From Actinomadura hallensis (lineage in GTDB: Bacteria > Actinomycetota > Actinomycetes > Streptosporangiales > Streptosporangiaceae): a stretch of 64,000 bases of DNA. The position numbers were made by a program, and so were the translations under genes. Each line of letters starts with the position of its first letter. The first letter of the stretch is position 1. Positions 26,094-35,103 of this stretch are shown one piece after another. The stretch is taken from the NCBI RefSeq assembly GCF_006716765.1, contig NZ_VFPO01000001.1, positions 806,001-870,000 on the forward strand, in the 5' to 3' direction. The notes beneath the pieces are model-generated. The model made no database searches. It worked only from the letters and a program-made list of their open reading frames with translations, and had not been told where the DNA came from.

Positions 26094-26156
26094 GCCCGGC
26101 GCGCCACGCCGGGCCGGTTTCCGTCAAGCCCGCATACCCGGTTTGGACGCGGGCTT
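26094..26156 (+). terminator. two hairpins downstream of mshD
   Basis: GCCCGGCG (26094-26101) pairs with 26107-26114, followed by a T-rich stretch. AAGCCCGC (26126-26133) pairs with GCGGGCTT (26149-26156). The first has the better intrinsic-terminator form; both separate mshD from the pst promoter. Confidence 0.6.
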
Positions 26157-26220
26157 TAACCGGCTGAGCTGCGCTGTTAACCCGGCGTACATCCCAAATC
26201 GGAACATTTGTCGCGATCCT

Positions 26221-26251
26221 GGTCATCCTCGTTCATCTTCCGTTCACCTGG
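26221..26251 (+). promoter_or_regulatory. PHO-box-like direct repeats upstream of pstS
   Basis: Three units, GGTCATCCTC (26221), GTTCATCTTC (26231) and GTTCACCTGG (26242), are spaced 10-11 bp apart. They match the actinobacterial PhoP box (GTTCAnC-type, 11-bp period) and sit about 120 bp before the first pst gene. Activation under phosphate limitation is inferred. Confidence 0.7.
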
Positions 26252-26372
26252 ACCAGGGCGGCCGGACACCTCGCCTGCCTACCGTCGCAGTCGACGGCGA
26301 CCCCCGGCGTCGGCGAGCTGGTCAGGACCGGCCCGGGGGCCCCGGAAGACGAAACCAAGAGGAGACCCTCCG

Positions 26373-27476
26373 GTGAAGATCCGTTCCCGACTCGCCGCCC
26401 TGGGCGGCGTGGTCGTCGCGGGGGCGCTGGCCCTGACCGCCTGCGGAAGCGACGACAACACCACGACGAGCCCGGGGAGTGCCCCCTCCGGCGCCATCGA
26501 CTGCGCGACCGGCAGCATCAACGCCGCCGGGTCCAGCGCACAGAAGAACGCCATCGAGGAGTGGACGAAGGTCTACGCCGCCGAGTGCGCCGGCGCCAAC
26601 CTCAACTACAACCCGAGCGGTTCGGGAGCCGGCATCCAGGCGTTCACCAGCGGGCAGGTCGCCTTCGCCGGCTCGGACTCGGCGCTCGACGAGGAGGAGG
26701 CCGCAGCCGCCCGGCAGCGCTGCCAGGGCAACCCCGCGCTGAACCTGCCGATGGTCGTCGGCCCGGTCGCCGTGGTCTACAACCTCCCCGGCGTGGACGG
26801 CCTGAAGCTGTCGCCCGAGACGATCGCCAAGATCTTCTCCGGCAAGGTCAAGACGTGGAACGACCCGGCGATCGCGGCGGACAACGAGGGCGCGGACCTG
26901 CCGTCCTCGGAGATCAAGCCGGTGTACCGGTCGGACGAGTCCGGCACCACCGACAACTTCACCGACTACCTGCACAGCACCGTCCCGGACGAGTGGACGT
27001 GGGAGCCCGCCAAGAAGTGGCCGAACTCCACCGGCCAGGGCGCCGCGAAGTCCGACGGCGTCACCAGCCAGGTGAAGAACACCGAGGGCGCCATCTCCTA
27101 CGTGGAGATGTCCTACGCGACGAACAACAAGCTGCAGACCGCGCACGTCAAGAACGGCGCCGGCGAGTTCACCGAGCTGTCGCCGGAGAGCGCGTCCAAG
27201 GCCGTCGCCGGGGCGAAGGTCGTCGGCACCGGCAACGACGTCGCCCTGGAGATCGACTACACGACCGAGGAGGCGGGCGCCTACCCGATCGTCCTGGTCA
27301 CCTACGAGATCGCGTGCGAGAAGGGCCTCCCGGCCGAGCAGGCCGAGTTCGTGAAGTCCTTCCTCACCTACACCTCGAGCGCGGACGGACAGAAGATCCT
27401 CACCGAGCGCGGCTACGCGCCGATCCCGCAGAGCGTGCTGACGAAGGTCCAGGCGTCCGTGAAGGCACTGTCCTGA
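26373..27476 (+). CDS. pstS: phosphate ABC transporter substrate-binding lipoprotein PstS
   Basis: A 367-residue lipoprotein. The signal peptide ends in a lipobox (ALTAC, lipidated Cys24), followed by a Ser/Thr/Asp linker. The mature part has the PstS phosphate-binding signatures AAGSSAQKNA, PSGSGAGI, FAGSDSAL and YRSDESGTT. The GTG at 26373 is supported by AGAGGAGA. It is the first gene of pstSCAB, so the PHO-box-like repeats upstream control all four. It binds phosphate outside the membrane and delivers it to PstCA. Confidence 0.94.
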   Translation: MKIRSRLAALGGVVVAGALALTACGSDDNTTTSPGSAPSGAIDCATGSINAAGSSAQKNAIEEWTKVYAAECAGANLNYNPSGSGAGIQAFTSGQVAFAGSDSALDEEEAAAARQRCQGNPALNLPMVVGPVAVVYNLPGVDGLKLSPETIAKIFSGKVKTWNDPAIAADNEGADLPSSEIKPVYRSDESGTTDNFTDYLHSTVPDEWTWEPAKKWPNSTGQGAAKSDGVTSQVKNTEGAISYVEMSYATNNKLQTAHVKNGAGEFTELSPESASKAVAGAKVVGTGNDVALEIDYTTEEAGAYPIVLVTYEIACEKGLPAEQAEFVKSFLTYTSSADGQKILTERGYAPIPQSVLTKVQASVKALS

Positions 27477-27583
27477 CAGCGGACGGCGTCCACCGCAGCC
27501 CCGCCGCCGGCGGCCCCGAGACCCGGGAGCCCGGCGGCGGGGCCGGCGCGGGTTCGACGGACGTGATCGAAGGAGGAGCACCC

Positions 27584-28564
27584 ATGACCAGCGAGACCGG
27601 TGTCGAGGCCCGTGCCGGGACCCGGGACGGCGCCGCCGGCGCACCGATGAGCACCGGCCGGGCCGGCGACCGGATCTTCGCCGGCGCGGCGCGCGGCTCG
27701 GCGCTGACCGTGCTGGCGATCGTGGCCGCGATCGGAACGTTCCTCGTCTGGAAGGCGATCCCCGCGCTCCAGGCGAACGAGGCGAGCTTCCTCACCGGCC
27801 AGGAGTGGAACCCGAACGCGCAGCCGCCGCGGTTCGGCATCGCGCAGCTCGCGTTCGGGACCGTGATGTCGTCGCTGCTGGCCATGCTGATGGCGACGCC
27901 CGTCGCGATCGGGATCGCGCTGTTCATCTCGTTCTATTCGCCGCGGCGCCTGGCGTCCGGGCTCGGCTACGTCGTGGACCTGCTCGCCGCCGTCCCCAGC
28001 ATCGTCTACGGGCTGTGGGGGCTGATCTTCCTGTCGCGGCACATGGACGAGGTCAGCCGGTTCCTCAACGCCGCGTTCGGCTGGTTCCCGCTGTTCGGCG
28101 GCGACAGCCCCGGCAAGAACTCGCTCTTCACCGCCTCGGTCGTGCTGGCGATCATGATCCTGCCGATCATCTCGTCGATCTCCCGCGAGGTGTTCCTGCA
28201 GGTCCCGCGGTCCCACATCGAGGCCGCGCTGGCGCTCGGCGCGACCCGCTGGGAGATGATCCGGATGTCGGTGCTGCCGTACGGGCGCTCCGGCATGATC
28301 GGCGCCTCGATGCTCGGCCTCGGCCGCGCGATGGGCGAGACGATCGCGGTCGCGATGGTGCTGACGTTCGTGCCGGGGATCAACTGGCACATCCTGGAGA
28401 ACGGCGGCTCGACGTTCGCCTCGAACATCGCCAACAGCTTCGCCGAGGCGACCTCCACCGGACGCGGCGCGCTCATCGCCTCCGGCCTCGTCCTCTTCGT
28501 GATCACGTTGATCGTGAACATGGCGGCCCGCGCCGTCGTCGCACGGCGGAAGGAGTTCGTGTGA
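27584..28564 (+). CDS. pstC: phosphate ABC transporter permease PstC
   Basis: A 326-residue permease with six predicted membrane spans after a 40-residue cytoplasmic N-tail. The ABC-permease EAA loop (EAALALGATRWEMIRMSVLPYGRSG) is present, as is the PstC-type segment PSIVYGLWGL. It has the usual length for the family. AAGGAGGAGC precedes the ATG. Its last codons overlap the pstA start (GTGA). It forms the membrane channel with PstA. Confidence 0.93.
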   Translation: MTSETGVEARAGTRDGAAGAPMSTGRAGDRIFAGAARGSALTVLAIVAAIGTFLVWKAIPALQANEASFLTGQEWNPNAQPPRFGIAQLAFGTVMSSLLAMLMATPVAIGIALFISFYSPRRLASGLGYVVDLLAAVPSIVYGLWGLIFLSRHMDEVSRFLNAAFGWFPLFGGDSPGKNSLFTASVVLAIMILPIISSISREVFLQVPRSHIEAALALGATRWEMIRMSVLPYGRSGMIGASMLGLGRAMGETIAVAMVLTFVPGINWHILENGGSTFASNIANSFAEATSTGRGALIASGLVLFVITLIVNMAARAVVARRKEFV

Positions 28565-29472
28565 CCACCCTCTCCACTGAGAAGGGCCTGAGGTCCGCCG
28601 GGACGGACCTCACCTCGGTCTCCCTCGGCCGGAAGGTCAAGGACCGGGCGGTCCAGGGACTGGTGTACCTGGCGTTCGCGCTGGCGGTCGTCCCGCTGGT
28701 GTCGGTGCTGTGGACGGTCCTGGTCAACGGCCTGGAACGCCTCGACCTCACGTTCTTCCAGTTCTCGATGAACGCGGTCAGCGGCAGCGACCCGGGCGGC
28801 GGCGCCTACCACGCCATCGTCGGCACCCTCCAGCAGGTCCTGATCTGCAGCCTCATCGCCGTCCCGCTGTCCGTCCTCACCGCGATCTACCTGGTCGAGT
28901 ACGCCGGCAACGGGCGGCTCGGGAAGATCATCAGCTTCACGGTGGACGTCATGATGGGCATCCCGTCCATCGTGGCGGGCCTGTTCGTGCTGGCGCTGTG
29001 GCTGCTGACGTTCGGGTTCGACTTCTCGGGGTTCGCCGGGGCGCTGTCCCTGACCATCCTGATGATCCCGACCGTGACGCGGTCCGCCGAGGAGATGCTC
29101 AAGCTCGTCCCCAACGACCTGCGCGAGGCGTCCTACGCCCTCGGCGTCCCGCGCTGGCGGACGGTCCTCTTCGTCGTCCTGCCGACCGCGATGACCGGCA
29201 TGGTGACCGGCGTGATGCTGGCGGTCGCCCGCGTCATGGGGGAGACCGCCCCGCTGCTGCTGACGATCTTCTTCACCAAGGCGATCAACAACGACCCGTT
29301 CAACGGCCCGCAGGCGTCGCTGCCCACCTTCATCTGGGAGCAGGCCGCCGACCCCAACCAGAACTCGATCGACCGGGCCTGGACCGGCGCGCTCGTCCTG
29401 ATCGCGATCATCATGCTGCTCAACCTGCTGGCACGGCTCGTCGCCCGGCGCACCGCGGCGAAGAGCCGCTGA
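28561..29472 (+). CDS. pstA: phosphate ABC transporter permease PstA
   Basis: A 303-residue permease with six spans. The EAA loop ([23 protein letters not shown]) and [14 protein letters not shown] are characteristic. The GTG start overlaps the pstC stop (GTGA), showing translational coupling. It pairs with PstC to form the phosphate channel driven by PstB. Confidence 0.93.
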   Translation: MTTLSTEKGLRSAGTDLTSVSLGRKVKDRAVQGLVYLAFALAVVPLVSVLWTVLVNGLERLDLTFFQFSMNAVSGSDPGGGAYHAIVGTLQQVLICSLIAVPLSVLTAIYLVEYAGNGRLGKIISFTVDVMMGIPSIVAGLFVLALWLLTFGFDFSGFAGALSLTILMIPTVTRSAEEMLKLVPNDLREASYALGVPRWRTVLFVVLPTAMTGMVTGVMLAVARVMGETAPLLLTIFFTKAINNDPFNGPQASLPTFIWEQAADPNQNSIDRAWTGALVLIAIIMLLNLLARLVARRTAAKSR

Positions 29473-29498
29473 CCCGAAGAGAGAGGACCACCGACCCC

Positions 29499-30275
29499 AT
29501 GGCCAAGCGGATCGACGTATCCGGGCTGCACGCCTACTACGGCCCGGTCCACGCCATCGAGGACATCTCGATGACGATCGAGCCGCGCTCGGTGACGGCG
29601 TTCATCGGCCCGTCCGGCTGCGGCAAGTCCACGTTCCTGCGCACGCTCAACCGGATGCACGAGGTCGTCCCCGGCGCCCGCGTCGAGGGCAAGGTCATGC
29701 TGGACGACCAGGACCTGTACGACCCGTCCGTCGACCCCGTCGCCGTCCGGCGCCTCGTCGGCATGGTGTTCCAGCGGCCCAACCCGTTCCCCACCATGTC
29801 CATCTACGACAACGTTGCGGCCGGGCTGAAGCTGAACGGCGTGCGCCGCAAGAGCCAGTTGGACGACATCGTCGAGGAGTCGCTCCGGGGCGCCAACCTG
29901 TGGAACGAGGTCAAGGACCGGCTGGGCAAGCCCGGCGCCGGCCTGTCCGGCGGCCAGCAGCAGCGCCTCTGCATCGCCCGCGCGATCGCCGTCCAGCCCC
30001 AGGTCCTGCTGATGGACGAGCCCTGCTCGGCGCTCGACCCCATCTCCACCCTCGCCATCGAGGACCTCATCGCCAAGCTCAAGACGCAGTACACGATCGT
30101 CATCGTCACGCACAACATGCAGCAGGCCGCCCGCGTCAGCGACCGCACCGCGTTCTTCAACATCGCCGGCACCGGCAAGCCCGGCAGGCTCATCGAACTC
30201 GACGAGACCAGCAAGATCTTCACCAACCCCGACCAGAAGGCCACCGAGGACTACATCACCGGCAGATTCGGGTGA
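29499..30275 (+). CDS. pstB: phosphate ABC transporter ATP-binding protein PstB
   Basis: A 258-residue ABC ATPase with Walker [10 protein letters not shown] (residues 37-45), Q-loop FQRPNPFP, signature LSGGQQQRL, Walker [14 protein letters not shown] and switch His in VTHNMQQA. All motifs are intact. It closes the operon; no phoU follows, unlike in many bacteria. Confidence 0.95.
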   Translation: MAKRIDVSGLHAYYGPVHAIEDISMTIEPRSVTAFIGPSGCGKSTFLRTLNRMHEVVPGARVEGKVMLDDQDLYDPSVDPVAVRRLVGMVFQRPNPFPTMSIYDNVAAGLKLNGVRRKSQLDDIVEESLRGANLWNEVKDRLGKPGAGLSGGQQQRLCIARAIAVQPQVLLMDEPCSALDPISTLAIEDLIAKLKTQYTIVIVTHNMQQAARVSDRTAFFNIAGTGKPGRLIELDETSKIFTNPDQKATEDYITGRFG

Positions 30276-30383
30276 GTTTGCTCGCGGCGCCCTCCGCGGC
30301 CGGGGGACCTCCCTGTTGAGGGGCGGTCGGTGTCGGGTGGGGCGTGCGCGGGGCTGGGGGGGTTGTGCCTCGCGGGAGTCGGA

Positions 30384-31100
30384 TCAGGTGCGGACGGGGG
30401 TCTTCTCCTCGGACTCGCCGCCTGGGCGGTGGTCGGGGACGAAGCGGTAGCCGACGTTGCGGACCGTTCCTATGAGGGACTCGTACTCGGCGCCGAGCTT
30501 GGCGCGGAGGCGGCGGACGTGCACGTCCACGGTGCGGGTGCCGCCGAAGTAGTCGTAGCCCCAGACCTCCTGCAGGAGCTGCGCGCGGGTGAAGACCCGG
30601 CCCGGGTGCTGGGCGAGGTACTTCAGCAGCTCGAACTCCTTGAAGGTCAGGTCGAGGATCCGTCCGCGGAGGCGGGCGGTGTAGGTCGCCTCGTCGATCG
30701 TCAGGTCGCCGCTGCGGATCTCGCCGGGGATCTCCTCGGCCTCGCCGGCGGAGGCGCGGCCCACCGCCAGGCGCAGGCGTGCCTCGACCTCGGCGGGCCC
30801 CGCGGTCTGCAGCAGCACGTCGTCCACGCCCCACTCCGGGTTGAGGGCGGCGAGCCCTCCCTCGGTGACGATCGCCAGCAGCGGGCAGTCGAGGCCGGTC
30901 GTGCGCAGCAGCCGGCACAGGCTCTTGGCCTGCACCAGGTCGCGGCGCGCGTCCACGAGCACGACGTCGGCGGGAGGCGCGTCGATGAGGGCGGACGCCT
31001 CCGCCGGCGCGACGCGCACGGAGTGCAGCAGGAGCCCGAGCGCCGGCAGGACCTCGTCGGAGGGTTCCAGTGCGTTGGTCAGCAAGAGCAAACCGCTCAC
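30384..31100 (-). CDS. glnR: GlnR-type orphan response regulator
   Basis: A 238-residue OmpR-family regulator. The receiver domain starts [20 protein letters not shown] and lacks the normal acidic pocket ([10 protein letters not shown]), which is the mark of GlnR, a regulator that works without phosphorylation by a dedicated kinase. The winged-helix half is strongly GlnR-like ([46 protein letters not shown]). It controls nitrogen assimilation genes in actinomycetes. GGGAGG upstream supports the GTG at 31100. It lies convergent to pstB, and no kinase gene adjoins it. Confidence 0.92.
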   Translation of the reverse strand: MSGLLLLTNALEPSDEVLPALGLLLHSVRVAPAEASALIDAPPADVVLVDARRDLVQAKSLCRLLRTTGLDCPLLAIVTEGGLAALNPEWGVDDVLLQTAGPAEVEARLRLAVGRASAGEAEEIPGEIRSGDLTIDEATYTARLRGRILDLTFKEFELLKYLAQHPGRVFTRAQLLQEVWGYDYFGGTRTVDVHVRRLRAKLGAEYESLIGTVRNVGYRFVPDHRPGGESEEKTPVRT

Positions 31101-31495
31101 GTGCCGCCTCCCGTCCAAAACGCGAAGATCCAGGCGGCCCAGCCTCAAGCCCCGGCACGGCCGCCGGAGGTGAGACGAGGCGGCCATGTGGGTTCTCGGC
31201 TGAACTCCATGGCCTCGTCGCCCGGATCCCTCACTCCAAAGCATAACCGAGCGCGTTCCGCCGACAATGAACTGGCCACCTCGGGACGGCCGCGCGGTGG
31301 CCTCAGCCGTCGCCGCGACCACGCGCCGACCCTGACCGTCGTGATCGCGTCCGAAGGCGGGTTGCGAGCGAAGCGAGAAACCTGATCGAGACGCGAGCCG
31401 CCAGGCGAGCCGGAGCGCTGCAGCGACCCCGCGCAGTGCCCGCCGAAGGGAGGCCCCCAGGGCCCGACTGCCAAGGGCACTGCAGTATGTAGAGC
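31101..31495. other. 395-bp divergent region between glnR and the MoaD-like gene
   Basis: It contains the candidate glnR promoter (31240-31267) and a GCGAGCGAAGCGAG stretch near 31364-31377 of unknown meaning. The right part must promote the MoaD-like gene. No further gene or RNA is recognised. Confidence 0.55.
31240..31267 (-). promoter_or_regulatory. candidate sigma-A promoter for glnR
   Basis: Read on the minus strand, TTGTCG (31267-31262) and TATGCT (31245-31240) are 16 bp apart. They lie about 140 bp upstream of the glnR start. The hexamers are near the vegetative consensus, but no transcript data support this. Confidence 0.4.
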
Positions 31496-31756
31496 ATGGC
31501 CAAGGGGACGATGCGGTACTGGGCGGCGGCGAAGGCCGCGGCGGGCACGCACGAGGAGCCGTACGACGCGGACACGCTGGCCGCGGCGCTCGCCGCCGCG
31601 ACCTCGAAGCAGGGGCGCGGGGAGGAGTTCCGGCGGGTCGTGGAGCGCAGCTCGTTCCTCATCGACGGCGACCCGGTCGGGAGCCGCCCGCACGACGCGG
31701 TGGAACTGCCGGAGGGCGGCGTGGTGGAGGTTCTGCCGCCCTTCGCCGGCGGCTGA
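31496..31756 (+). CDS. MoaD/ThiS-family ubiquitin-like sulfur carrier
   Basis: An 86-residue protein with the beta-grasp fold pattern of MoaD/ThiS. It ends in the functional Gly-Gly tail (LPPFAGG), which is thiocarboxylated and donates sulfur in molybdopterin or thiazole synthesis. [16 protein letters not shown] is typical of MoaD. No MoaE or ThiG gene adjoins it, so the pathway is open. The ATG at 31496 gives the canonical length. Confidence 0.82.
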   Translation: MAKGTMRYWAAAKAAAGTHEEPYDADTLAAALAAATSKQGRGEEFRRVVERSSFLIDGDPVGSRPHDAVELPEGGVVEVLPPFAGG

Positions 31757-31879
31757 CGCCGCACCTTCACCCGCGTCGGGGGATTTTGCGAACTTCAACG
31801 TCATCCTCCGGTGTGACCCGTTCCGGTGCGTTCGCCGAATAAGGTGTGGCGATCGCATGGCGTCGGGTGGAGGAGACAG

Positions 31880-32587
31880 ATGCGGAAAGTACTCGTGGTG
31901 CTACTGTGCCTCACGATCGTGGGCGTGGTCGCCGCGGACAGGATCGGCGTGCGGATCGCGGAGAACCGCATCGCGCAGGAGGTCGCGGCGCAGACCGAGC
32001 TGACGCGCGAGCCGGACGTCACGATCCACGGCATCCCCTTCCTCACCCAGGTCGCCGGCGGCGAGTACGAGCACATCGAGATGGCCCTCGGCGACTGGAC
32101 GGAACAGGGCGTCACCGTCACCGACGTCAGGGTCGACATGCGCGGGGTGAACGCGCCGCTGTCGGAGGTGGCGAGCGGCAACACCGCGAACGTCGCCGCG
32201 CGGACGGCGACCGTGTCCGCGGTCGTCCCGTACTCGCTGATCAAGCAGAACGCGCCCAGGGAGGTCACGGGGATCTCGCCGGACGGCGACAACCTCGCGG
32301 TCGACCTGGAGGGCGACATCCTCGGGTTCCGGCTGGAGAGCACCGGCGTCGTCGAGCTGAAGGCGACCGGGCGCGGCATCGCCGTCAGCCCCGTCTCGGT
32401 CAAGACCAATGGCGGGCCGCAGATCCCGCTGGCCGCGCTGAAGCGGCAGCTCACCTGGGTGGTGCAGGTCCCCGCGCTGCCGCTCGGCGCGAAGATCAGC
32501 AGCATCCGGCCGACGGCCGACGGGGTCCGGGTCGGCGCGACCGCCGAGAACGTCAAGCTGAACGACCTGCAGCAGGTCAAGAAATGA
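31880..32587 (+). CDS. DUF2993 (LmeA-type) membrane-anchored protein
   Basis: A 235-residue protein with an N-terminal hydrophobic anchor (KVLVVLLCLTIVGVVAA) and an extracytoplasmic DUF2993 domain (VTIHGIPFLTQVAGGEYEHIEM, then repeated beta strands). In mycobacteria DUF2993 proteins are linked to lipomannan maturation; the exact role here is not known. GGAGGAGA before the ATG supports the start. The ECF sigma gene follows within 46 bp, but has its own promoter. Confidence 0.82.
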   Translation: MRKVLVVLLCLTIVGVVAADRIGVRIAENRIAQEVAAQTELTREPDVTIHGIPFLTQVAGGEYEHIEMALGDWTEQGVTVTDVRVDMRGVNAPLSEVASGNTANVAARTATVSAVVPYSLIKQNAPREVTGISPDGDNLAVDLEGDILGFRLESTGVVELKATGRGIAVSPVSVKTNGGPQIPLAALKRQLTWVVQVPALPLGAKISSIRPTADGVRVGATAENVKLNDLQQVKK

Positions 32588-32598
32588 TCCGTCGCTTG

Positions 32599-32626
32599 TG
32601 AACCGGCCCGGCGGGGCGTACGTGTC
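32599..32626 (+). promoter_or_regulatory. ECF (SigL-type) autoregulatory promoter
   Basis: TGAACC (32599-32604) and CGTGTC (32621-32626) are separated by exactly 16 bp, the consensus known for M. tuberculosis SigL. Transcription would begin about 7 bp downstream, at the GTG start codon of the sigma gene (32633), giving a leaderless mRNA. There is no good ribosome binding site before that GTG, which agrees. Confidence 0.7.
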
Positions 32627-32632
32627 AGAGGT

Positions 32633-33148
32633 GTGGGTCCCACCGCGGATGAGGGTTTGCTGCGCGCCCTGTACAGCGAGCACGGAGGTCCTCTCTTCGG
32701 CTATGTCCTGCGGCTGACCGGTGGGGACAGGAGCCAGGCCGAGGACGTCGTGCAGGAGACGCTGCTGCGCGCCTGGAAGCACCCTGAGTCGCTGGTGGGA
32801 CGTCCCGTGCGGCCGTGGCTGTTCACGGTCGCGCGGAACCTGGTGGTGGACGCGCATCGCGCCAAGCGCGCGCGTCCGCCGGAGACGTGGATCGACGAGC
32901 AGCTCATGACGACGCCGTCCGGCTCCGACGACATCGACCGGGCGCTGGAGTCCTGGGCGGTCGCCGAGGCCCTCACCGGGCTGAGCCCGGCGCACCGTGC
33001 GGTCCTGGTCGAGACGTTCTACCGGGGGCGGTCGGTGGCCGAGGCGGCGACGACGCTGGGCATCCCGCCCGGCACGGTGAAGTCCCGCACGTATTACGCA
33101 TTGCGGGCGCTGAAACTCGCATTGGAGGAGCGGGGGATGGCGCCGTGA
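32633..33148 (+). CDS. ECF RNA polymerase sigma factor (SigL-like)
   Basis: A 171-residue ECF sigma factor. Region 2 (LLRALYSEHGGPLFGYVLRL...AEDVVQETLLRAWKHP, RPWLFTVARNLVVDAHRA) and region 4 (LSPAHRAVLVETFYRGRSVAEAA, PPGTVKSRTYYALRALK) are both present. Sequence, promoter and partner resemble SigL of mycobacteria. GTG 32633 coincides with the predicted transcription start. Its stop overlaps the anti-sigma start (GTGA), so the two are coupled. Confidence 0.9.
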   Translation: MGPTADEGLLRALYSEHGGPLFGYVLRLTGGDRSQAEDVVQETLLRAWKHPESLVGRPVRPWLFTVARNLVVDAHRAKRARPPETWIDEQLMTTPSGSDDIDRALESWAVAEALTGLSPAHRAVLVETFYRGRSVAEAATTLGIPPGTVKSRTYYALRALKLALEERGMAP

Positions 33149-33897
33149 ACGACTGCACGGACGTGCGGACCGCGCTCGGGTCGTACGTGCTCGGCTCGCT
33201 CGATGCGGGCGAGCGGGCCCGGGTGGAGACCCATCTGGCGGACTGCCCCGCCTGCCGGGACGAGCTCGCCGGGCTCGCCGGGCTGCCCGCGATGCTCGGA
33301 CGGGTCGACGAGCGGCAGCTCGAGCAGATCGCCGGTCCGCCGCCCGAGCTTCTGGAGGGGCTGCTCGCCCGTGCGGCCGAGCGGAGGAGGGGACCGCTCG
33401 GCCGGCTGGGGCGGGGCGGCGGGCGGGCGGCCCGGTGGGCCCCGCTCGCCGCCGCGGCCTGCCTGCTGCTGGCCGTCGGCGTCCTGTTCGGCGGCTTCCT
33501 GCTGCCCTTCGGGCCGCAGGACGCCGCGTCGACGCCCGCCGCCCCCGCTTCGCCGTCCGTGTCCGCGCCTCCGTCCGGGGCGCCGTCGGGGGAGGTGGAC
33601 GTGGAGCGGATCGCCGCCGAGAACCCCGACACCGGCATCAAGGGGTACGTGCTGCTGAGGAAGAAGCAGTGGGGCACGGAGGTCGAGCTGCACCTGTCCG
33701 GGGTCCCCAAGGGGTCGCACTGCCGGATGCTCGTCATCGCGCGTGACGGCCGCCGGGACGCGCTCGGCAGCTGGTACGTCCCCTACGACGAGGGCTACGG
33801 CGAGTACCGCGGCTCCACGATGTTCCCGCGCGGGCAGCTGTTCTCGTTCGAGATCGTCGGCCTGGACGGGAAGCCGCTCCTCACGATCCCCACCTGA
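33145..33897 (+). CDS. zinc anti-sigma factor (RslA-like)
   Basis: A 250-residue membrane anti-sigma factor. The N-terminal ZAS domain carries His30, Cys34 and Cys37 in the HX3CX2C pattern (THLADCPAC), followed by an amphipathic linker, one membrane span (about 94-118) and an extracytoplasmic C-terminal RskA-like domain. It should hold the sigma factor at the membrane and release it under redox or envelope stress. The start is the GTG overlapping the sigma stop. Confidence 0.88.
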   Translation: MNDCTDVRTALGSYVLGSLDAGERARVETHLADCPACRDELAGLAGLPAMLGRVDERQLEQIAGPPPELLEGLLARAAERRRGPLGRLGRGGGRAARWAPLAAAACLLLAVGVLFGGFLLPFGPQDAASTPAAPASPSVSAPPSGAPSGEVDVERIAAENPDTGIKGYVLLRKKQWGTEVELHLSGVPKGSHCRMLVIARDGRRDALGSWYVPYDEGYGEYRGSTMFPRGQLFSFEIVGLDGKPLLTIPT

Positions 33898-33978
33898 GCC
33901 GGACCTCGGGACCCGCCGCGGACGAGCCGGCGGAAGAGGACCGGCGGAAGAAGCCGGCGTCCCGCGGAGTTGTCCTTG

Positions 33979-34428
33979 ATGATGACGGGTGCATTGGCGG
34001 CTGCGGCGGTGCTGCTCGCCGCGACGGTGTTCGGCCTGCTGCGGCGGCGCCGCGACGGCGTCCTGCGAGCGCGCCGGAGAGGCGGAGACGACGAGGTGGA
34101 CGAGATCCTCCGGCGGGACGACGTGGGCGCCGAGCTGGGCGAGAGGGCGACCCTGCTGCAGTTCTCCAGCGCCTTCTGCGCACCGTGCCGCGCCACGCGC
34201 CGCGTCCTCGGCGAAGTGGCCGAGATGGTGGAGGGAGTCGCGCACGTCGAAATCGACGCGGAGTCGCGTCTGGACCTGGTCCGCCGCCTGAACGTGGTGC
34301 GGACGCCGACGGTGTTCGTGCTGGACGCGGAGGGGCGCATCGTCCGCCGCGCCACCGGCGCACCCCGCAAACCCGACGTCATCGCCGCCCTGGGCGCGGC
34401 CGTGGACGGCGGAGACCGGAGCGCATGA
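33979..34428 (+). CDS. membrane-anchored thioredoxin-like protein
   Basis: A 149-residue protein with one N-terminal membrane span (about 3-20), a basic stop-transfer stretch and a thioredoxin domain with the active site CAPC (Cys67/Cys70) and a cis-Pro segment (RTPTVFV). The basic stretch after the span suggests that the thioredoxin domain faces the cytoplasm. GCGGAG at 33964-33969 suits the ATG at 33979 or 33982. It is close to the anti-sigma gene and may respond to the same stress, but lies 80 bp away. Confidence 0.8.
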   Translation: MMTGALAAAAVLLAATVFGLLRRRRDGVLRARRRGGDDEVDEILRRDDVGAELGERATLLQFSSAFCAPCRATRRVLGEVAEMVEGVAHVEIDAESRLDLVRRLNVVRTPTVFVLDAEGRIVRRATGAPRKPDVIAALGAAVDGGDRSA

Positions 34429-34503
34429 CCTGCGATAAGACGAACATCACTGTCTCGGAAGGCGAGACGGAAGTGACAGTACGTCGATCGTCGGATTACC
34501 ATC

Positions 34504-34596
34504 ATGGACGTGCGTGACTTGACAGAGCAGCTGCTCACGAAGCGCCGCGCGGTCGACTTCTGCCGCGTGGCCGCTTCGCTCTGTCGTACGGCCTGA
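34504..34596 (+). CDS. Cys-containing leader peptide (regulatory uORF)
   Basis: A 30-codon ORF. Its C-terminal half reads RRAVDFCRVAASLCRTA and ends 73 bp before the DUF4395 gene. It matches the actinobacterial leader-peptide pattern (R-x-V-D-x-C-R-V-x-x-x-L-C-R) found before sulfur and cysteine genes, where ribosome stalling at Cys codons senses cysteine. The two TGC/TGT codons and the downstream rhodanese genes fit that role. It has no strong ribosome binding site, so leaderless initiation is possible. Confidence 0.72.
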   Translation: MDVRDLTEQLLTKRRAVDFCRVAASLCRTA

Positions 34597-34669
34597 GGCA
34601 CCGAGCCCGCCGCCCCCGAGCACTTCCACTCCAGCTCGTACGCACGCTTCCTCCGCCAGGAGCCCCCCG

Positions 34670-35080
34670 ATGCAGGTTGACCCCCGTGGGCCGCGCTTCG
34701 CCGCGGGCGTCACGACGGTGATCCTGATCGCGGTCCTGGTGACCGGAAGCTGGGCGTTGCTCGCCGCTCAGGCCGTCGTGTTCGCACTCGCGACCGTCTT
34801 CGGCCTCCGGTACGCCCCGTACGGTCTGGCGTTCAGAGCGCTCATCCGCCCCCGGCTCGCTCCGCCCAGGGAACTGGAGGACGCCGGCCCGCCGCGCTTC
34901 GCGCAGGGGGTCGGGTTCGTCTTCGCCCTGGTGGGAACGGTCGGATACGCGACGGGGACCACCTGGCTCGGCATCGGTGCCACGGGCCTCGCCCTGGCGG
35001 CGGCTTTCCTGAACGCGGTGTTCGGGTTCTGCCTCGGGTGCGAGATGTACCTGCTGATGCGACGTTTCACCGCAATCTAG
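34670..35080 (+). CDS. DUF4395 membrane protein
   Basis: A 136-residue protein with about four membrane segments. It shows the DUF4395 pattern: a start PRGPRFAAGVT, the repeated PPRFAQGVGF, and a C-terminal FGFCLGCEMYLL with two cysteines. These proteins are usually encoded next to rhodaneses and are thought to act in sulfur transport or relay, but the reaction is unproven. It begins the sulfur operon. CAGGAG precedes the ATG. Confidence 0.85.
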   Translation: MQVDPRGPRFAAGVTTVILIAVLVTGSWALLAAQAVVFALATVFGLRYAPYGLAFRALIRPRLAPPRELEDAGPPRFAQGVGFVFALVGTVGYATGTTWLGIGATGLALAAAFLNAVFGFCLGCEMYLLMRRFTAI

Positions 35081-35103
35081 GTTCCGAGAGTGGAGGTTCC
35101 GGC

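Larger units (their letters stand above)
25982..26372 (+). other. 391-bp region: mshD terminator and pst promoter
   Basis: No gene is seen. The left part holds the mshD hairpins (26094-26156), the right part the PHO-box-like repeats (26221-26251) and a 120-nt leader up to the pstS ribosome binding site AGAGGAGA at about 26358. Confidence 0.7.

Noticed and set aside
26094..26156. A tRNA-like set of stems downstream of mshD
   Set aside because: The two stems do not form a cloverleaf and have no T-loop consensus; they read better as terminators.
31364..31377. GCGAGCGAAGCGAG stretch upstream of glnR as an operator
   Set aside because: Only one copy, weak symmetry and no link to a known regulator. 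It is a common word in high-GC genomes.
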